Positions 1 through 8,556 are shown, counted from the stretch's first letter. The stretch is 50,343 nucleotides of DNA from DATATB01 sp036268995 (GCA_036268995.1 DATATB010000176.1:1-50343), one strand, 5' to 3'. Notes: generated by a model from the letters alone, not told the origin. A program made the numbers and translations.

Positions 1-872
1 GTGCCGTAGGCCACGTCCAGCGTGCCGCCGCCGATGCCGTAGGTCAGCGCCGAGCCGAGCGTCAGCGATTGGGCATTCGAAAAACTACTGGTCGTGGCCA
101 GCGTGGCATTGTTGCTGATCACCACCCCGCCGCTGAGATTGCCCAGCGCCGAGGCGTTGTTGATGCTCAGCGTGCCGCCGCTGATCGTCGTGCCGCCGCT
201 ATAGGTGTTGACGCCGCTGAGCGTCCACGTGCCGGCGCCGCTTTGGTTGAGCCCCAGGTAGCCGCCGCCGCTGCCGTCGCCAATGCTGCCGCTAATCGTG
301 CCGACGCCGCCGGAGAGGCCGCTGAGGTTGAGCAGCGTGGTGGCGGAAGTCGCCGCCGAGCCGCTGATGGCGCCGGTAAACAGCAGGCCCTGGCTCGAAT
401 CGCTCTGGAAGGTGCCAGAGGTCGGCCCCAGCACGAGCAGGTCGTTGATGGTTTGCTGGCCGAGGGCGTTGCCGCTTTGATCCCAGATCGTGCCGGTATC
501 ACCCAGCGTGAGCGTATTGGTCGTGCCCGGCGCATCCAGCGTGAAGACACTGCCGCCCGATAGAAACGTGAGATTGCCGATGGCCTGGTTGCCGCCCAAC
601 TGCACGCTGCTCAGTCCCAGCGATCCGAACAGGGCCGTGTCGCCGGCGGCTGGCAGCCCATTGGGAGTCCAGTTCGTGCTGGTGCTCCAACTGCTCGTCG
701 TGCCGTCCCAGGTATAAATCGCGGCCAGCGCTTGCATTGGCGGCCCGGCCAGCAGCAGGCCTAAGACAGCGGCATACGTGGTCGCGACTCGTAGCGGGCG
801 TTGCGAGAAGCGATCCGCCCCGCGCACGCGTCTTTGGGCGCGATCAACCCGAGTAACGCTCCACTCTTTCAT
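1..872 (-). CDS. Secreted autotransporter-associated beta-strand repeat protein (N-terminal part, 3' end outside window)
   Basis: About 290 residues are visible before the reading frame leaves the left edge with no stop. The ATG at 872-870 opens a roughly 33-residue basic N-region followed by a hydrophobic stretch (YAAVLGLLLAG) and a likely signal cleavage after MQALA, so the protein is probably exported. The mature part begins IYTWDGTTSSWST and is rich in Gly, Ser, Thr and Asn. Around residues 235-265 it contains a typical passenger-type repeat (GAGTWTLSGVNTYSGGTT, then ISGGTLSINNASALG), as in autotransporter-associated beta-strand (PATR) repeats. Such proteins form long parallel beta-solenoids; in planctomycetes they often end in a PEP-CTERM sorting tail, which cannot be seen here. 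The family call is firm; function, anchoring and full length are unknown. A weak GGAG lies about 12 bases upstream of the start. Confidence 0.8.
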   Translation of the reverse strand, partial: MKEWSVTRVDRAQRRVRGADRFSQRPLRVATTYAAVLGLLLAGPPMQALAAIYTWDGTTSSWSTSTNWTPNGLPAAGDTALFGSLGLSSVQLGGNQAIGNLTFLSGGSVFTLDAPGTTNTLTLGDTGTIWDQSGNALGQQTINDLLVLGPTSGTFQSDSSQGLLFTGAISGSAATSATTLLNLSGLSGGVGTISGSIGDGSGGGYLGLNQSGAGTWTLSGVNTYSGGTTISGGTLSINNASALGNLSGGVVISNNATLATTSSFSNAQSLTLGSALTYGIGGGTLDVAYG

Positions 873-1659
873 CACAACTCGAACTCCAACCTGCTCATTT
901 CTTCACTGGGGAGCAATCCACTCGGGACGGCGCTATCGAATTCTTGTGCTCGTGAGTCCCACCAACCGCACCCATTTCGCGGCTCAGCGCGCACCCAGTG
1001 CGCAGAACAACGCGCGATGGATCGGCGGCGTTAATGCGCTGGCGTGGCTCGTTTTCGGGATCGGCGGCGAGCGTCGGCTGCTTACGCCGGTCGCCTCGAG
1101 CGCGTCATGCGGGGGCCAGGGCACGCGTGCGCTGGACAGATTGTGCGAGCACGCGGGGTCCGGGGATGTGCCAGAGATGCCGGGGACAACTGAGCATGAA
1201 GACCTTCTGAGATTGAATTGCGTGGCGGGAGATTTTTTCGGAGGGCGTGGAGTCGCACGCGGCCTTACGCATTCCTTGTTCCAAAAACCTAGAAAAATGA
1301 AATGGACGTTTTGCCGCGCTCAGCCGGCGAAAGCCGTTAATACCGCAGTCAAGCCAGTTTTTGCCGTTTTTTCGGAGATCTGAAAACTCTACGGCCAAGT
1401 ATCTTTTTCACGCGTTTGGATCCAACGCGGCCCGAATCGCCCACGACGTCGACATTGCTGCACAGTTTGTGCGCAGCGATCTAACTCCTTTGACAGGGTG
1501 CGTTAGAGTCCCAAAGCCGGTAGCTCTGGGGGGCACGCGAACGAGCCCGACCCTGGCCATATAATCTTCGCACGCCGACCGCCCCCGCGGCGACCGCGAC
1601 TTTGGCTGCCAAGCGGGCGTGAACTCATTGAAGTGCCGCATCCGAGGAGCCTTGTGCCG
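873..1659. other. 787-bp intergenic region, no convincing gene
   Basis: Open frames here have no recognisable domains, no ribosome-binding site in register and arginine-rich shadow-like composition. It lies between divergent genes (beta-strand repeat protein leftward, DapA-like enzyme rightward), so it should hold both promoters. A TATAAT hexamer at 1560-1565, about 95 bases before the DapA-like start, is the best -10 candidate but has no clear -35 at normal spacing. A TTGACA at 1490-1495 lacks a matching -10. The stretch 1290-1400 is distinctly AT-richer than its surroundings. Confidence 0.5.
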
Positions 1660-2640
1660 ATGAGCGCCGCTGGCAACCACACGCAGACGACCTTGACGCG
1701 CGCGACGTGGATCGGCCCTTGGGCCGGGCTGCCAATCGCTTGGACTGATGCGGATGAATTCGACGAAGAAACGTACCGCGCTGCGGTGTCCGCGTGTTGC
1801 CGGGCCGGCATGCCGGGCGTCTATACCGGCGGCACCACCGGCGAATTCTACGCCCTGGAATTCGACGAGTTCCAGCGCGTGGCCCGCGCTACCGTCGAAG
1901 AATGCCGCGCCGCGGGCAAGCCGGCAATGATCGGTTGCACGTCGACCTATACCCTGGGAGCGGCGCGACGTGCGCAGCTCGCCGCCGAACTGGGCGCCGC
2001 GGCGGTCCAGGTGGCGCTGCCGTTTTGGATGGAAGTGGCCGACGACCAGGTGGTCCCGTTCTTCCGTGAAGTTGCCCGCGCCGCGGCCGGGCTGCCCATC
2101 TCCGTCTATGAAACAACGCGGGCCAAAAAAACACTTTCGCTTGAGCAGCACCGCCAAATCAAAGCGGCCGTTCCCAGCTATCTGATGGTCAAGGCCAATG
2201 CCGGCACGATCGGATGTACGCCTGCTGGCTGTCGAGCCCTTTCGGAATTCGTCAATGTATTCGTCGGGGAACATCTGTGGGGCATCCTGGGCCGCGAAGG
2301 GGCCCAAGGAAGTTGCAGCGCGGCCGTGTACTGGAACCCGCCGATTGTGCTCGAACTTTGGGACCAGGTGCAGCGAGGCGACTGGGACCGCGTCGACGCC
2401 ACCTGCGCGCAACTGACAGCCCTGTACGAATTCTTCGGGTCGAAGTTCGCCACCCGCGGCTTCACCGATTCAGCTTTCGATCACCTTGGAGCAACGGCCG
2501 GCGGTTTCGTCCACACCGGACTCCGCATCCGCGGCCCCTATCCCGCCGCCACGGCCAACGACGTCGCTTGCCTACGCGAGTGGTATCGGGATCATTGGCC
2601 GCAGATGGGGCCCGGCGGGGCTACGGCGACTTGTCGCTGA
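1660..2640 (+). CDS. Dihydrodipicolinate synthase / N-acetylneuraminate lyase (DapA) family protein
   Basis: A 326-residue class I aldolase-type TIM barrel. GGTTGEF at residues 57-63 is the family substrate-carboxylate motif, Tyr150 (ISVYETTR) the catalytic tyrosine and Lys178 (LMVKAN) the Schiff-base lysine; the 28-residue Tyr-Lys spacing matches DapA. ATG at 1660 is chosen because GAGGAG lies 10 bases upstream (1644-1649); in-frame GTGs at 1633 and 1654 are alternatives. The 3' end runs 20 bases into the convergent beta-helix gene. Neighbours (ACS-type MFS, SDR, beta-helix protein) suggest a keto-acid sugar aldolase or dehydratase, such as 2-keto-3-deoxy acid chemistry, rather than lysine biosynthesis. 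Family is clear; substrate is inference. At 326 residues it is longer than typical DapA (about 290). Confidence 0.85.
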   Translation: MSAAGNHTQTTLTRATWIGPWAGLPIAWTDADEFDEETYRAAVSACCRAGMPGVYTGGTTGEFYALEFDEFQRVARATVEECRAAGKPAMIGCTSTYTLGAARRAQLAAELGAAAVQVALPFWMEVADDQVVPFFREVARAAAGLPISVYETTRAKKTLSLEQHRQIKAAVPSYLMVKANAGTIGCTPAGCRALSEFVNVFVGEHLWGILGREGAQGSCSAAVYWNPPIVLELWDQVQRGDWDRVDATCAQLTALYEFFGSKFATRGFTDSAFDHLGATAGGFVHTGLRIRGPYPAATANDVACLREWYRDHWPQMGPGGATATCR

Positions 2641-3904
2641 GATGATTGCGGTTGTTGCGCAGGACCGGCTGCTCGGGCGCTTGCCAGCCGCGCGGAGCGT
2701 TGACCACAACGACGGGCTTTCCTGTGTTGTCGTAGACGCGGAGGTTGTCGGCGACGACGCCATGGGCGGAGTGCCGCCAGCAGTGGATGGCCTGCCCGCC
2801 GCTTTTGATGACGTTTCCGATCACCTCGTAACCGTCGAGATTAAAGTTCGGCTCGATGGCGGTCATCCCCGTCTCCATGTAGTTCTGGTTGCAGCGCACG
2901 TTGCGGAGACGGCCGCGGAAAGAGGGATGGCCGAGCAAGTAGCCGGCGCCGTTGGGGTTGATCGTGCGGGTGCGCCGAATGGTGATGTTCTCCGCGTCGA
3001 AGGACTCGCCGGGGCCGACTCTTCCGCCCGGCAGCAGCCGGCCGGTGTGCTCGCCGTAAGCCATCACCGACCGCATGGTGTCCGTCATCGTGATGTCCTC
3101 GACCAGCACATTGCGCACACGTCCGTGAATGAGCACACACGCGTTGATGTTCTTCACCAGGCCGCTGGGCAGCGCGTTGTGCGAGGCATTCAGGTCGATC
3201 GTGCCCTTGCCGCTGATGCGCACGTTTTCGATGGACTGCGGTTGGAGGCCGTGCCCGATGCGGATGCCGTAGGCTTCCGGCCCGTCGTAAGACACAAACC
3301 ACAGACTGCGCAGGCTATGGCCCACGGGGTTGCCGAAGCGGATTTTCACTCCGTGGCTGAGCGCTTGCCAGTCGCCCGTGATTGGCACCTGCTTGTGCGG
3401 CGTCTCGGGAATCCTGCCGTCGCCCCAGGCAAACGTGTCGGGCTTGCCATCCGTTCCCACGCCGTCGATGACGATGGTGAAAATGGTGTTCCCATATGCC
3501 TCGGGCCCGTCTACCGCGGGTCGAGAGAGATCAAAGCGTCCACCGATCTCAAAATCGTCGAGCTTCTTGGCGGCATCCTGGTCGGTGGTGATTTCGCCCT
3601 CGGCCTCGAGCCTGGTCACGCCGGGCGCGAGCTTCAGCGTCGCGCCCTCGCGCAGCTCGATCTCGATCGATTTGTCCACGTAGAGAATCGAGCGATGCTT
3701 TCCAAGCCCATGCTGGTGTAGTCCCGGCAAAAAGACCAACCGATCGCCCGGCGCGGCCCGGTCGAGCCCCGCCTGCGGGCTCTCGCCCGGCTGGATCAAG
3801 TGTTCAGCCGCATGCACCACGGCCAGCGGAGCCAGCAGCACGGCGGCCAAGCCCATGAACACACGTCTTGCGGTTCCGCTCATCTGAGATATTCCATTTC
3901 GCAT
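2621..3904 (-). CDS. Secreted right-handed parallel beta-helix (pectate lyase-like) protein
   Basis: About 427 residues. The N-terminus (RRVFMGLAAVLLAPLAVVHA) is a signal peptide with cleavage near HAAEHLI, so the protein is exported. The mature region starts with LIQPGESPQAGLDRAAPGD, the usual opening of pectate-lyase-like beta-helices, and carries repeated short strands with Asn/Gly turns (GKGTIDLNASHNALPS, ENITIRRTRTINPNGAGY), as in polysaccharide lyases or epimerases. Catalytic residues cannot be assigned by eye. ATG 3904 overlaps the stop of the upstream SDR gene (TAATG), suggesting translational coupling; an alternative ATG at 3883 would shorten it by 7 residues and still leave a normal signal peptide. 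The 3' end overlaps the convergent DapA-like gene by 20 bases. Likely acts on an extracellular polyuronide or similar glycan, by inference from context. Confidence 0.75.
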   Translation of the reverse strand: MRNGISQMSGTARRVFMGLAAVLLAPLAVVHAAEHLIQPGESPQAGLDRAAPGDRLVFLPGLHQHGLGKHRSILYVDKSIEIELREGATLKLAPGVTRLEAEGEITTDQDAAKKLDDFEIGGRFDLSRPAVDGPEAYGNTIFTIVIDGVGTDGKPDTFAWGDGRIPETPHKQVPITGDWQALSHGVKIRFGNPVGHSLRSLWFVSYDGPEAYGIRIGHGLQPQSIENVRISGKGTIDLNASHNALPSGLVKNINACVLIHGRVRNVLVEDITMTDTMRSVMAYGEHTGRLLPGGRVGPGESFDAENITIRRTRTINPNGAGYLLGHPSFRGRLRNVRCNQNYMETGMTAIEPNFNLDGYEVIGNVIKSGGQAIHCWRHSAHGVVADNLRVYDNTGKPVVVVNAPRGWQAPEQPVLRNNRNHLSDKSP

Positions 3905-4656
3905 TATCCACGCCCGACCAGCGGCATGGTCGTGGCCATTACGGTTACGAACAGGGCATTCGCATCGAGGGGCAAGCCGGCCATGTAGATCACGGTCCGC
4001 GCGACGTTTTCCACGTCCATGGTCGGTTCGGGAGTGATGGTGCCGTTGGCTTGCGGGACGCCGCTGCTCATGCGCTGGGTCAGTTCGGTGGCGGCGTTGC
4101 CGATGTCGATTTGGCCGACGGCAATGTTCCACGCCCGGCCATCCAGCGCGGCCGACTTGGTCAGGCCGGTCATCGCGTGCTTGGTGGCCGTGTAGGGAGC
4201 CGAGTTGGGACGCGGCGCGTGGGCCGAGATCGAACCGTTGTTGATAACCCGTCCGCCGCGCGGCGATTGGGCCTTCATCACCCGAAACGCTTCTCGCAGG
4301 CACCAGAATGCTCCCGACAGATTTACGTCGACGACGGAGCGCCACTGCTGGTCGGTCAGTTCGTCGAGCGGAACGGGCGGCGCGCCGCTGCCCGCGTTGT
4401 TGAATAGCAGGTCAAGCCTTCCGAACCGGGTCGTCGCCTGATCGAACAACGCGCGCACGGCCGCGGGATCGGTAACGTCCGTGGGCACCGGCAGGGCATT
4501 CACGGCGTGGTCGCCGGCCAGGCGCTGCGTTTCGGCCAATGCCTCGGCCCGCCGGCCGGCAAGCGTGACGCAATAGCCTTCGCTCAACAGCGCCAGGGCC
4601 ACGGCCCGACCGATGCCGGACCCTGCTCCCGTGACAATCGCGACTTTTCGATCCAC
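3904..4656 (-). CDS. Short-chain dehydrogenase/reductase (classical SDR)
   Basis: About 250 residues, normal for a classical SDR. Visible: cofactor loop TGAGSGIG (residues 10-17 region), NNAG at 86-89, catalytic Ser142 with Tyr155 and Lys159 (APYTATK), the expected Ser-13-Tyr-4-Lys spacing. The GTG at 4656 is chosen because it begins MDRKVAIVTG; upstream in-frame residues are arginine-rich and unlike SDRs. The cofactor fingerprint does not decide NAD versus NADP. Its stop overlaps the start of the beta-helix gene, and it begins 35 bases after the MFS transporter stop, consistent with one leftward operon. Probably a sugar or sugar-acid oxidoreductase; substrate unknown. Confidence 0.85.
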   Translation of the reverse strand: MDRKVAIVTGAGSGIGRAVALALLSEGYCVTLAGRRAEALAETQRLAGDHAVNALPVPTDVTDPAAVRALFDQATTRFGRLDLLFNNAGSGAPPVPLDELTDQQWRSVVDVNLSGAFWCLREAFRVMKAQSPRGGRVINNGSISAHAPRPNSAPYTATKHAMTGLTKSAALDGRAWNIAVGQIDIGNAATELTQRMSSGVPQANGTITPEPTMDVENVARTVIYMAGLPLDANALFVTVMATTMPLVGRG

Positions 4657-4691
4657 CGCGGCACGCTCACTTTTCTTTTTGAGACGGCAAA

Positions 4692-5978
4692 TTAAATGCC
4701 GACCGGCGGCCCAAGATCTCCAACCCGGCGAGTTGGGTCGATCACGCACCAGCAGCCGGCGCCGATGGCGAACAGAATCCCGATCAGCACCAGCGGAGCA
4801 TTCCAATCGTCAAAACGCTCGGCCAGGTAAGTGACCACAATCGGGCTCGAGATGCTGCCGATCTGCCCGGCCGTATTCATCGTGGCACTGACGACGCCGG
4901 CGTGGTTGCCGCCAATGTCGAGGCATGTTCCCCAAGCCGCTCCCAGCGTGAACATGCTGGCCGCGGTTCCCACGGCAAGCAACGTGGCGGCAACCGCCGG
5001 CTCGGTCGTTATCGTGGCCACCAGCGTAGCCGCAGCGGCGACAATATACGCCACGCAACCCACGCCCGCCCGACCGATGCGCAGCCCGAACCGAGCCACG
5101 GCCCAATCGGTTGTCAGGCCGCCGAACAAATCGGCCACCACGCTGAGCAACAACGGAAGCCCTGCGAACAGGCCCAACTGGCCCTCCGAAAAACCATGTT
5201 TTTCTTGCAAGTAAGTCGGCAGCCAGGTAATGCAAAAATAGAACACGAAGCTATTAGGAAAATACATCAGGCACAGGGCGATGACATTGCGATGCCCCAA
5301 CAGCCGCCGCCAGAAGGCCCAATCGCTGGCATGCGGCGCGGTGAGATCGCGCCCGGCGACGATTGTCTGCAACTCGGCGTCGTTCACCTGGGGATGGCTG
5401 GCCGGATCGTCGCGATACCAACGCTGCCAGGTCCACGCCCATCCAAAGCCCAGCACGCCGAACAGCACAAAGATCGTCCGCCAATCGACGTATCCCAGCA
5501 ACACGAGCACCAGCGACGGCGTCAGGCCGCCCGACAGGTGCGCTCCGGCAAAGAAGATGCCTTGCACCGTTCCCCGTTCGCGTCGTGGAATCCATTGCGA
5601 AAACGTCCGCGCGGCCGAAGGCCAGGCTCCGGCTTCTCCCGCGCCGAACAAGAATCGAATGGCAAGCATCGAGCCTTGCCCCAGGGCCGCGCCTGTGGCG
5701 ATCGTGAACGTCGACCACCAGGCCACGATGCGGGTGAGCACTTGCCGCGTCCCAAGCCGGTCGGCCCACATTGCGGTGGGAATCTCGAAGACGGCATAGG
5801 ACACCGCGAACGCGCTGTAGACATAGCTCATCTGGTCTTTGGATAAATCCAGATCGGCCATGATCTGCGGCGCCAGCGTGGCGATGCACGCACGATCGAG
5901 ATACGTGATCATGGCCAGCAGCACGCACAGGGCCACCACGCGGTAGCGGATCGTACTGGCTCGCGTCGGCTCAGTCAC
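4692..5978 (-). CDS. MFS transporter, anion:cation symporter (ACS, hexuronate/tartrate-type) family
   Basis: 428 residues with about 12 hydrophobic segments. Diagnostic stretches are TYLDRACIATLAPQIM in helix 1, WADRLGTRQVLTRIVAWWS in the loop 2-3 signature and RFLFGAGEAGAWPSAAR in helix 4, all typical of the ACS branch that imports hexuronates, glucarate, tartrate and related organic anions. The start is GTG at 5978; GTGA (5975-5978) overlaps the stop of the upstream thioredoxin-like gene, so the two are probably translationally coupled. With the DapA-like, SDR and beta-helix neighbours it supports import of a sugar acid. Substrate is inference; the family call is strong. Confidence 0.85.
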   Translation of the reverse strand: MTEPTRASTIRYRVVALCVLLAMITYLDRACIATLAPQIMADLDLSKDQMSYVYSAFAVSYAVFEIPTAMWADRLGTRQVLTRIVAWWSTFTIATGAALGQGSMLAIRFLFGAGEAGAWPSAARTFSQWIPRRERGTVQGIFFAGAHLSGGLTPSLVLVLLGYVDWRTIFVLFGVLGFGWAWTWQRWYRDDPASHPQVNDAELQTIVAGRDLTAPHASDWAFWRRLLGHRNVIALCLMYFPNSFVFYFCITWLPTYLQEKHGFSEGQLGLFAGLPLLLSVVADLFGGLTTDWAVARFGLRIGRAGVGCVAYIVAAAATLVATITTEPAVAATLLAVGTAASMFTLGAAWGTCLDIGGNHAGVVSATMNTAGQIGSISSPIVVTYLAERFDDWNAPLVLIGILFAIGAGCWCVIDPTRRVGDLGPPVGI

Positions 5979-7120
5979 TTCGAGGTCCGGCTAGCGTAGG
6001 TCCGGCCCAGGAATTCGACGATCTGGCGGCGCAGCTCGAGCGGCTCGATTTCGTTGGTGTGCCGGTAGATGATTTTGCCACCCGGCGCAATGAGCAGCGT
6101 ATAGGGAACCGGTCCCTGCCACTCTTTGTCGAGCAAGTCGGCAAAGCGGTCGCGGTTGGACACGGTCGAAAGGTAATTCGTCGCGGCCACGTGCTTTTCG
6201 CGCAGCAGCTTCAGGGCGTCGGCCTGCTGCTCGGGCTCGTCAAGGCTGATCGTCACCAACTGAAAGTTGCGCCGGCGATACATGCGGTTCGCCGTCACGA
6301 ACTCGGGCAATTCCGCGACGCACGGGCCGCACCAGGTGGCCCACACGTTCACGAGCAGCAGCTTGTCCGTGTCGTTCTTCACCAGCTTCGACAGGCCCGC
6401 CTCGTCGAGCGTTTGCAGCTCGACCGGCTCCTGGTCCCACTTGGTCAGCGAAGTCTGAGCGTCGGCACGCTTGGCCGACCACTTGGTCGAGCAGCCGAAC
6501 GTGCGCGTCTTTTCGATCGGCACGGGCTTGCCCGCCAGCAAGGCATCGAGCGCGTTGCGCAGGTCGTGGCTGGTGACGGTTTTGACGTCCGAATCGTCAA
6601 TGCGTCCGGCGTACCGCAGCTTGCGCTCGCCGTCGAACAAAAAGGCCTGGGGCGTAGCCACCACGCCGTAAGCCAGCGCCGTGGTTTGCTTGTCGCCATC
6701 GTAGAGATAGGGGAACGCAAACTGATGGTCCTTGGCTCGATACTTCATGTCGGCAAACGAATCGCCGACGTCGGTGTAGCCCAACTCATCCAGGCGCAGC
6801 GCCCGGTCGTCATTGGGAGAGATGACAACCAGCGCCACGCTGCGGTCTTTGTAATCGGCCGAAAGCTGCGCGATGCGCGATTCGTACGCCTGGGCCGTGG
6901 GACAATGATTGCAGTTGAACACGACCAACAGCAACTTCGCCGAAGCGAAACTCTGCAAGCTGTACTGCTTGTCATCGACCCCCGGCAATTCAAAGTCCGG
7001 CGCCGCGTCGCCAATCGCCAAAGGTTTGAACCCCGCCGGGTTGAGCGGAGCGGCCGACGCAGGCAGCGCCGCGCCGCACAGCACTGTGACGATCATCAAG
7101 ACGAGCGTGGCGTGGCGCAT
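5975..7120 (-). CDS. Exported protein with two thioredoxin-fold domains (redoxin plus TlpA-like)
   Basis: About 381 residues. ATG 7120 is preferred: GGAGA lies about 8 bases upstream and the product begins with a clean signal peptide (RHATLVLMIVTVLCGAALPASA). An in-frame upstream ATG at 7210 would add 30 polar residues. The first domain (about 35-200) is AhpC/TSA-redoxin-like, with DAAPDFELPG and Cys70-x-x-Cys73 in NCNHCPT. The second (about 235-375) is TlpA/ResA-like with WCGPC at 263-267 and a cis-Pro region (GPVPYT). Both CxxC pairs are intact, so both domains could be redox active in the periplasm. The stop overlaps the MFS start by four bases, an odd partnership of a redox protein with a sugar-acid transporter. 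Confidence 0.8.
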   Translation of the reverse strand: MRHATLVLMIVTVLCGAALPASAAPLNPAGFKPLAIGDAAPDFELPGVDDKQYSLQSFASAKLLLVVFNCNHCPTAQAYESRIAQLSADYKDRSVALVVISPNDDRALRLDELGYTDVGDSFADMKYRAKDHQFAFPYLYDGDKQTTALAYGVVATPQAFLFDGERKLRYAGRIDDSDVKTVTSHDLRNALDALLAGKPVPIEKTRTFGCSTKWSAKRADAQTSLTKWDQEPVELQTLDEAGLSKLVKNDTDKLLLVNVWATWCGPCVAELPEFVTANRMYRRRNFQLVTISLDEPEQQADALKLLREKHVAATNYLSTVSNRDRFADLLDKEWQGPVPYTLLIAPGGKIIYRHTNEIEPLELRRQIVEFLGRTYASRTSK

Positions 7121-7656
7121 GAGAGCAGTCTCCGGTGAGAAGCGCGAAGGCAGGGGGTGTTTGTCCGCCATCTCGGCGGTCTCGGATGGCTCGTCTTCTG
7201 AATTCATCAACTATAAAGGGTCCTTAGCCCGAGTGCGAGGCGGCGGCGCGGGCGATATGCACACCGTAGGCATCCCGCTCCGCCGGGATGCAGGGCGTGA
7301 CCGAAAATCGCTCCCAGCGCCAAGCCGAGTTGCCGTCGTCTCGGCGGAGCGAGACGACTACGGTGACGCCAGCTTGCCGGCAATGGCGGGCGCTGCAGCC
7401 GGCGCAGTTTTGGCCGTCGAGTGTTTGCACTCGCAGTTACGGACGAAGTGCAAGGCCCCAGCGTGGCACCTATCGCGCCGCCCGGACGTCGGCAATTCAG
7501 CGCAGTCACCGCAAGTAAAGCCAAGCTTCGCAACCAGCGCCGCGGTCGTCGTCGAACGGATGTTTCGTCCATGCCGCGAATAGATAGACCGGTAGCGCGG
7601 GCACGGCCCACCATGTTGTAGCGTTTGGTCGATTTTTGGTGGGTGGTGTGCCCACC
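7121..7656. other. 536-bp intergenic region carrying palindromic repeats
   Basis: Gap between the thioredoxin-like and pirin genes. No open frame here shows domains or a credible start. The content that stands out is a pair of GTAG-led hairpins (7266-7361) and a third GTAG hairpin that abuts the pirin stop codon (7638-7660). The rest shows no structure I could support. Confidence 0.5.
7266..7361. repeat. Head-to-head pair of GTAG-led REP-like hairpins, loop CTCCGC
   Basis: Left unit: GTAG (7266-7269) then stem gcatcccg / cgggatgc (7270-7277 and 7284-7291) around loop CTCCGC. Right unit on the other strand: GTAG (7361-7358), stem tcgtctcg / cgagacga and the same loop CTCCGC. Stem sequences differ but pairing is kept, and flanks CACCGTAG / CTACGGTG are inverted. 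GTAG followed by a hairpin, in inverted pairs, is the published architecture of REP/REPIN elements mobilised by RAYT (Y1 HUH) transposases; the assignment here is by architecture only. Confidence 0.75.
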
Positions 7657-7660
7657 CTAC
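7638..7660 (-). repeat. Single GTAG-led hairpin overlapping the pirin stop codon
   Basis: Read on the minus strand: GTAG, then GGTGGG, a 7-base loop and CCCACC (plus-strand stem 7638-7643 with 7651-7656). The TAG inside GTAG is the pirin stop codon, so the element begins exactly at the gene end. Confidence 0.55.
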
Positions 7661-8556
7661 TTCAAGAACGTGCCTTGGTCGAGTTCCTCGAACGCCTGGC
7701 GCAGTTGCTCTTGCGTGTTCATCACGATCGGGCCGTACCACGCAACGGGCTCTTGGAGCGGCTTGCCCGAGACCAGCAGGAATCGAATGCCGTCGTCGCC
7801 GGCCTGCACCGAGACTTCGTCGCCCGAGTCGAAGAGCACGAGCGAGCGGTTGTCGGCTTCGGTCGGCAGCGACGTATCCGACCAGCCGACGCCTTCGGTC
7901 GGCACGGCCAGCGGCCCGGAGGCGTTGCAGAACTTGCCGCTGCCGGCGAACACGTAGGCAAACGCGTGGCGCGAAGTCTCGACCGGCAGCGTCTTCCGCC
8001 GGCCCGGCGGCACGGTCACGTCGATGTAAATCGGGTCGGCGGCGATGCCGTCGATCGGTCCCCGCTTGCCCCAAAACTCGCCGCAGATAATCCGCGCGCG
8101 GCTGCCGTCGTCGTCAGTCACCTCGGGAATCTCGGCCGACTTCACTTCCTGGTAGCGAGGCGGCGTCATCTTGAGCGCGGCCGGCAGATTGGCCCACAAC
8201 TGAAAGCCGTGCATCTGCCCCAGCGCGTCGCCCTTGGGCATTTCCTGGTGGATGATCCCGCGTCCGGCCGTCATCCACTGAATGTCGCCGGCGGCAATGG
8301 CACCCTGATTGCCCATACTGTCGCCGTGCTCCACCGTGCCGGCCAGCACGTAGGTGATTGTCTCGATGCCGCGGTGCGGATGCCACGGAAAGCCGGCCAG
8401 GTAGTCCGCCGGAATATCATTGCGAAAATCGTCCAGCAGCAGGAACGGGTCGAATTCCGACGTGCTGCCGAAGCCGAACGCCCGGCGCAGATGCACGCCC
8501 GCCCCTTCGAGCGTCGGCTTGGACTTGATCAGCCGCTTGATCGGTCGAATCGACAT
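7657..8556 (-). CDS. Pirin family protein (cupin metalloprotein)
   Basis: 299 residues, two-cupin pirin architecture. The metal site is intact: His59 and His61 (WHPHRGIET), His103 and Glu105 (IIHQEMPKG), matching the two-His / His-Glu set of bacterial and human pirins. ATG 8556 (MSIRPIKRLI) is preferred over an in-frame ATG 18 bases upstream because it gives the usual family N-terminus. No signal peptide, so cytosolic. Bacterial pirins include quercetinases and redox-sensing regulators; nothing nearby says which applies. It stands alone, separated by REP-like hairpins from the upstream run. Confidence 0.9.
   Translation of the reverse strand: MSIRPIKRLIKSKPTLEGAGVHLRRAFGFGSTSEFDPFLLLDDFRNDIPADYLAGFPWHPHRGIETITYVLAGTVEHGDSMGNQGAIAAGDIQWMTAGRGIIHQEMPKGDALGQMHGFQLWANLPAALKMTPPRYQEVKSAEIPEVTDDDGSRARIICGEFWGKRGPIDGIAADPIYIDVTVPPGRRKTLPVETSRHAFAYVFAGSGKFCNASGPLAVPTEGVGWSDTSLPTEADNRSLVLFDSGDEVSVQAGDDGIRFLLVSGKPLQEPVAWYGPIVMNTQEQLRQAFEELDQGTFLK

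Noticed and set aside
778..1383. 201-residue open frame in the left intergenic region
   Set aside because: Arginine/serine-rich mixture without domains, no ribosome-binding site, and it overlaps the start of the convincing leftward secreted protein.
7266..7361. CRISPR array
   Set aside because: Repeats are hairpin pairs in inverse orientation, not regularly spaced direct repeats; no cas genes in the window.
7207..7614. 135-residue leftward open frame
   Set aside because: Covers the GTAG hairpin pair, arginine-rich, and has no recognisable start context; judged a by-product of high GC.
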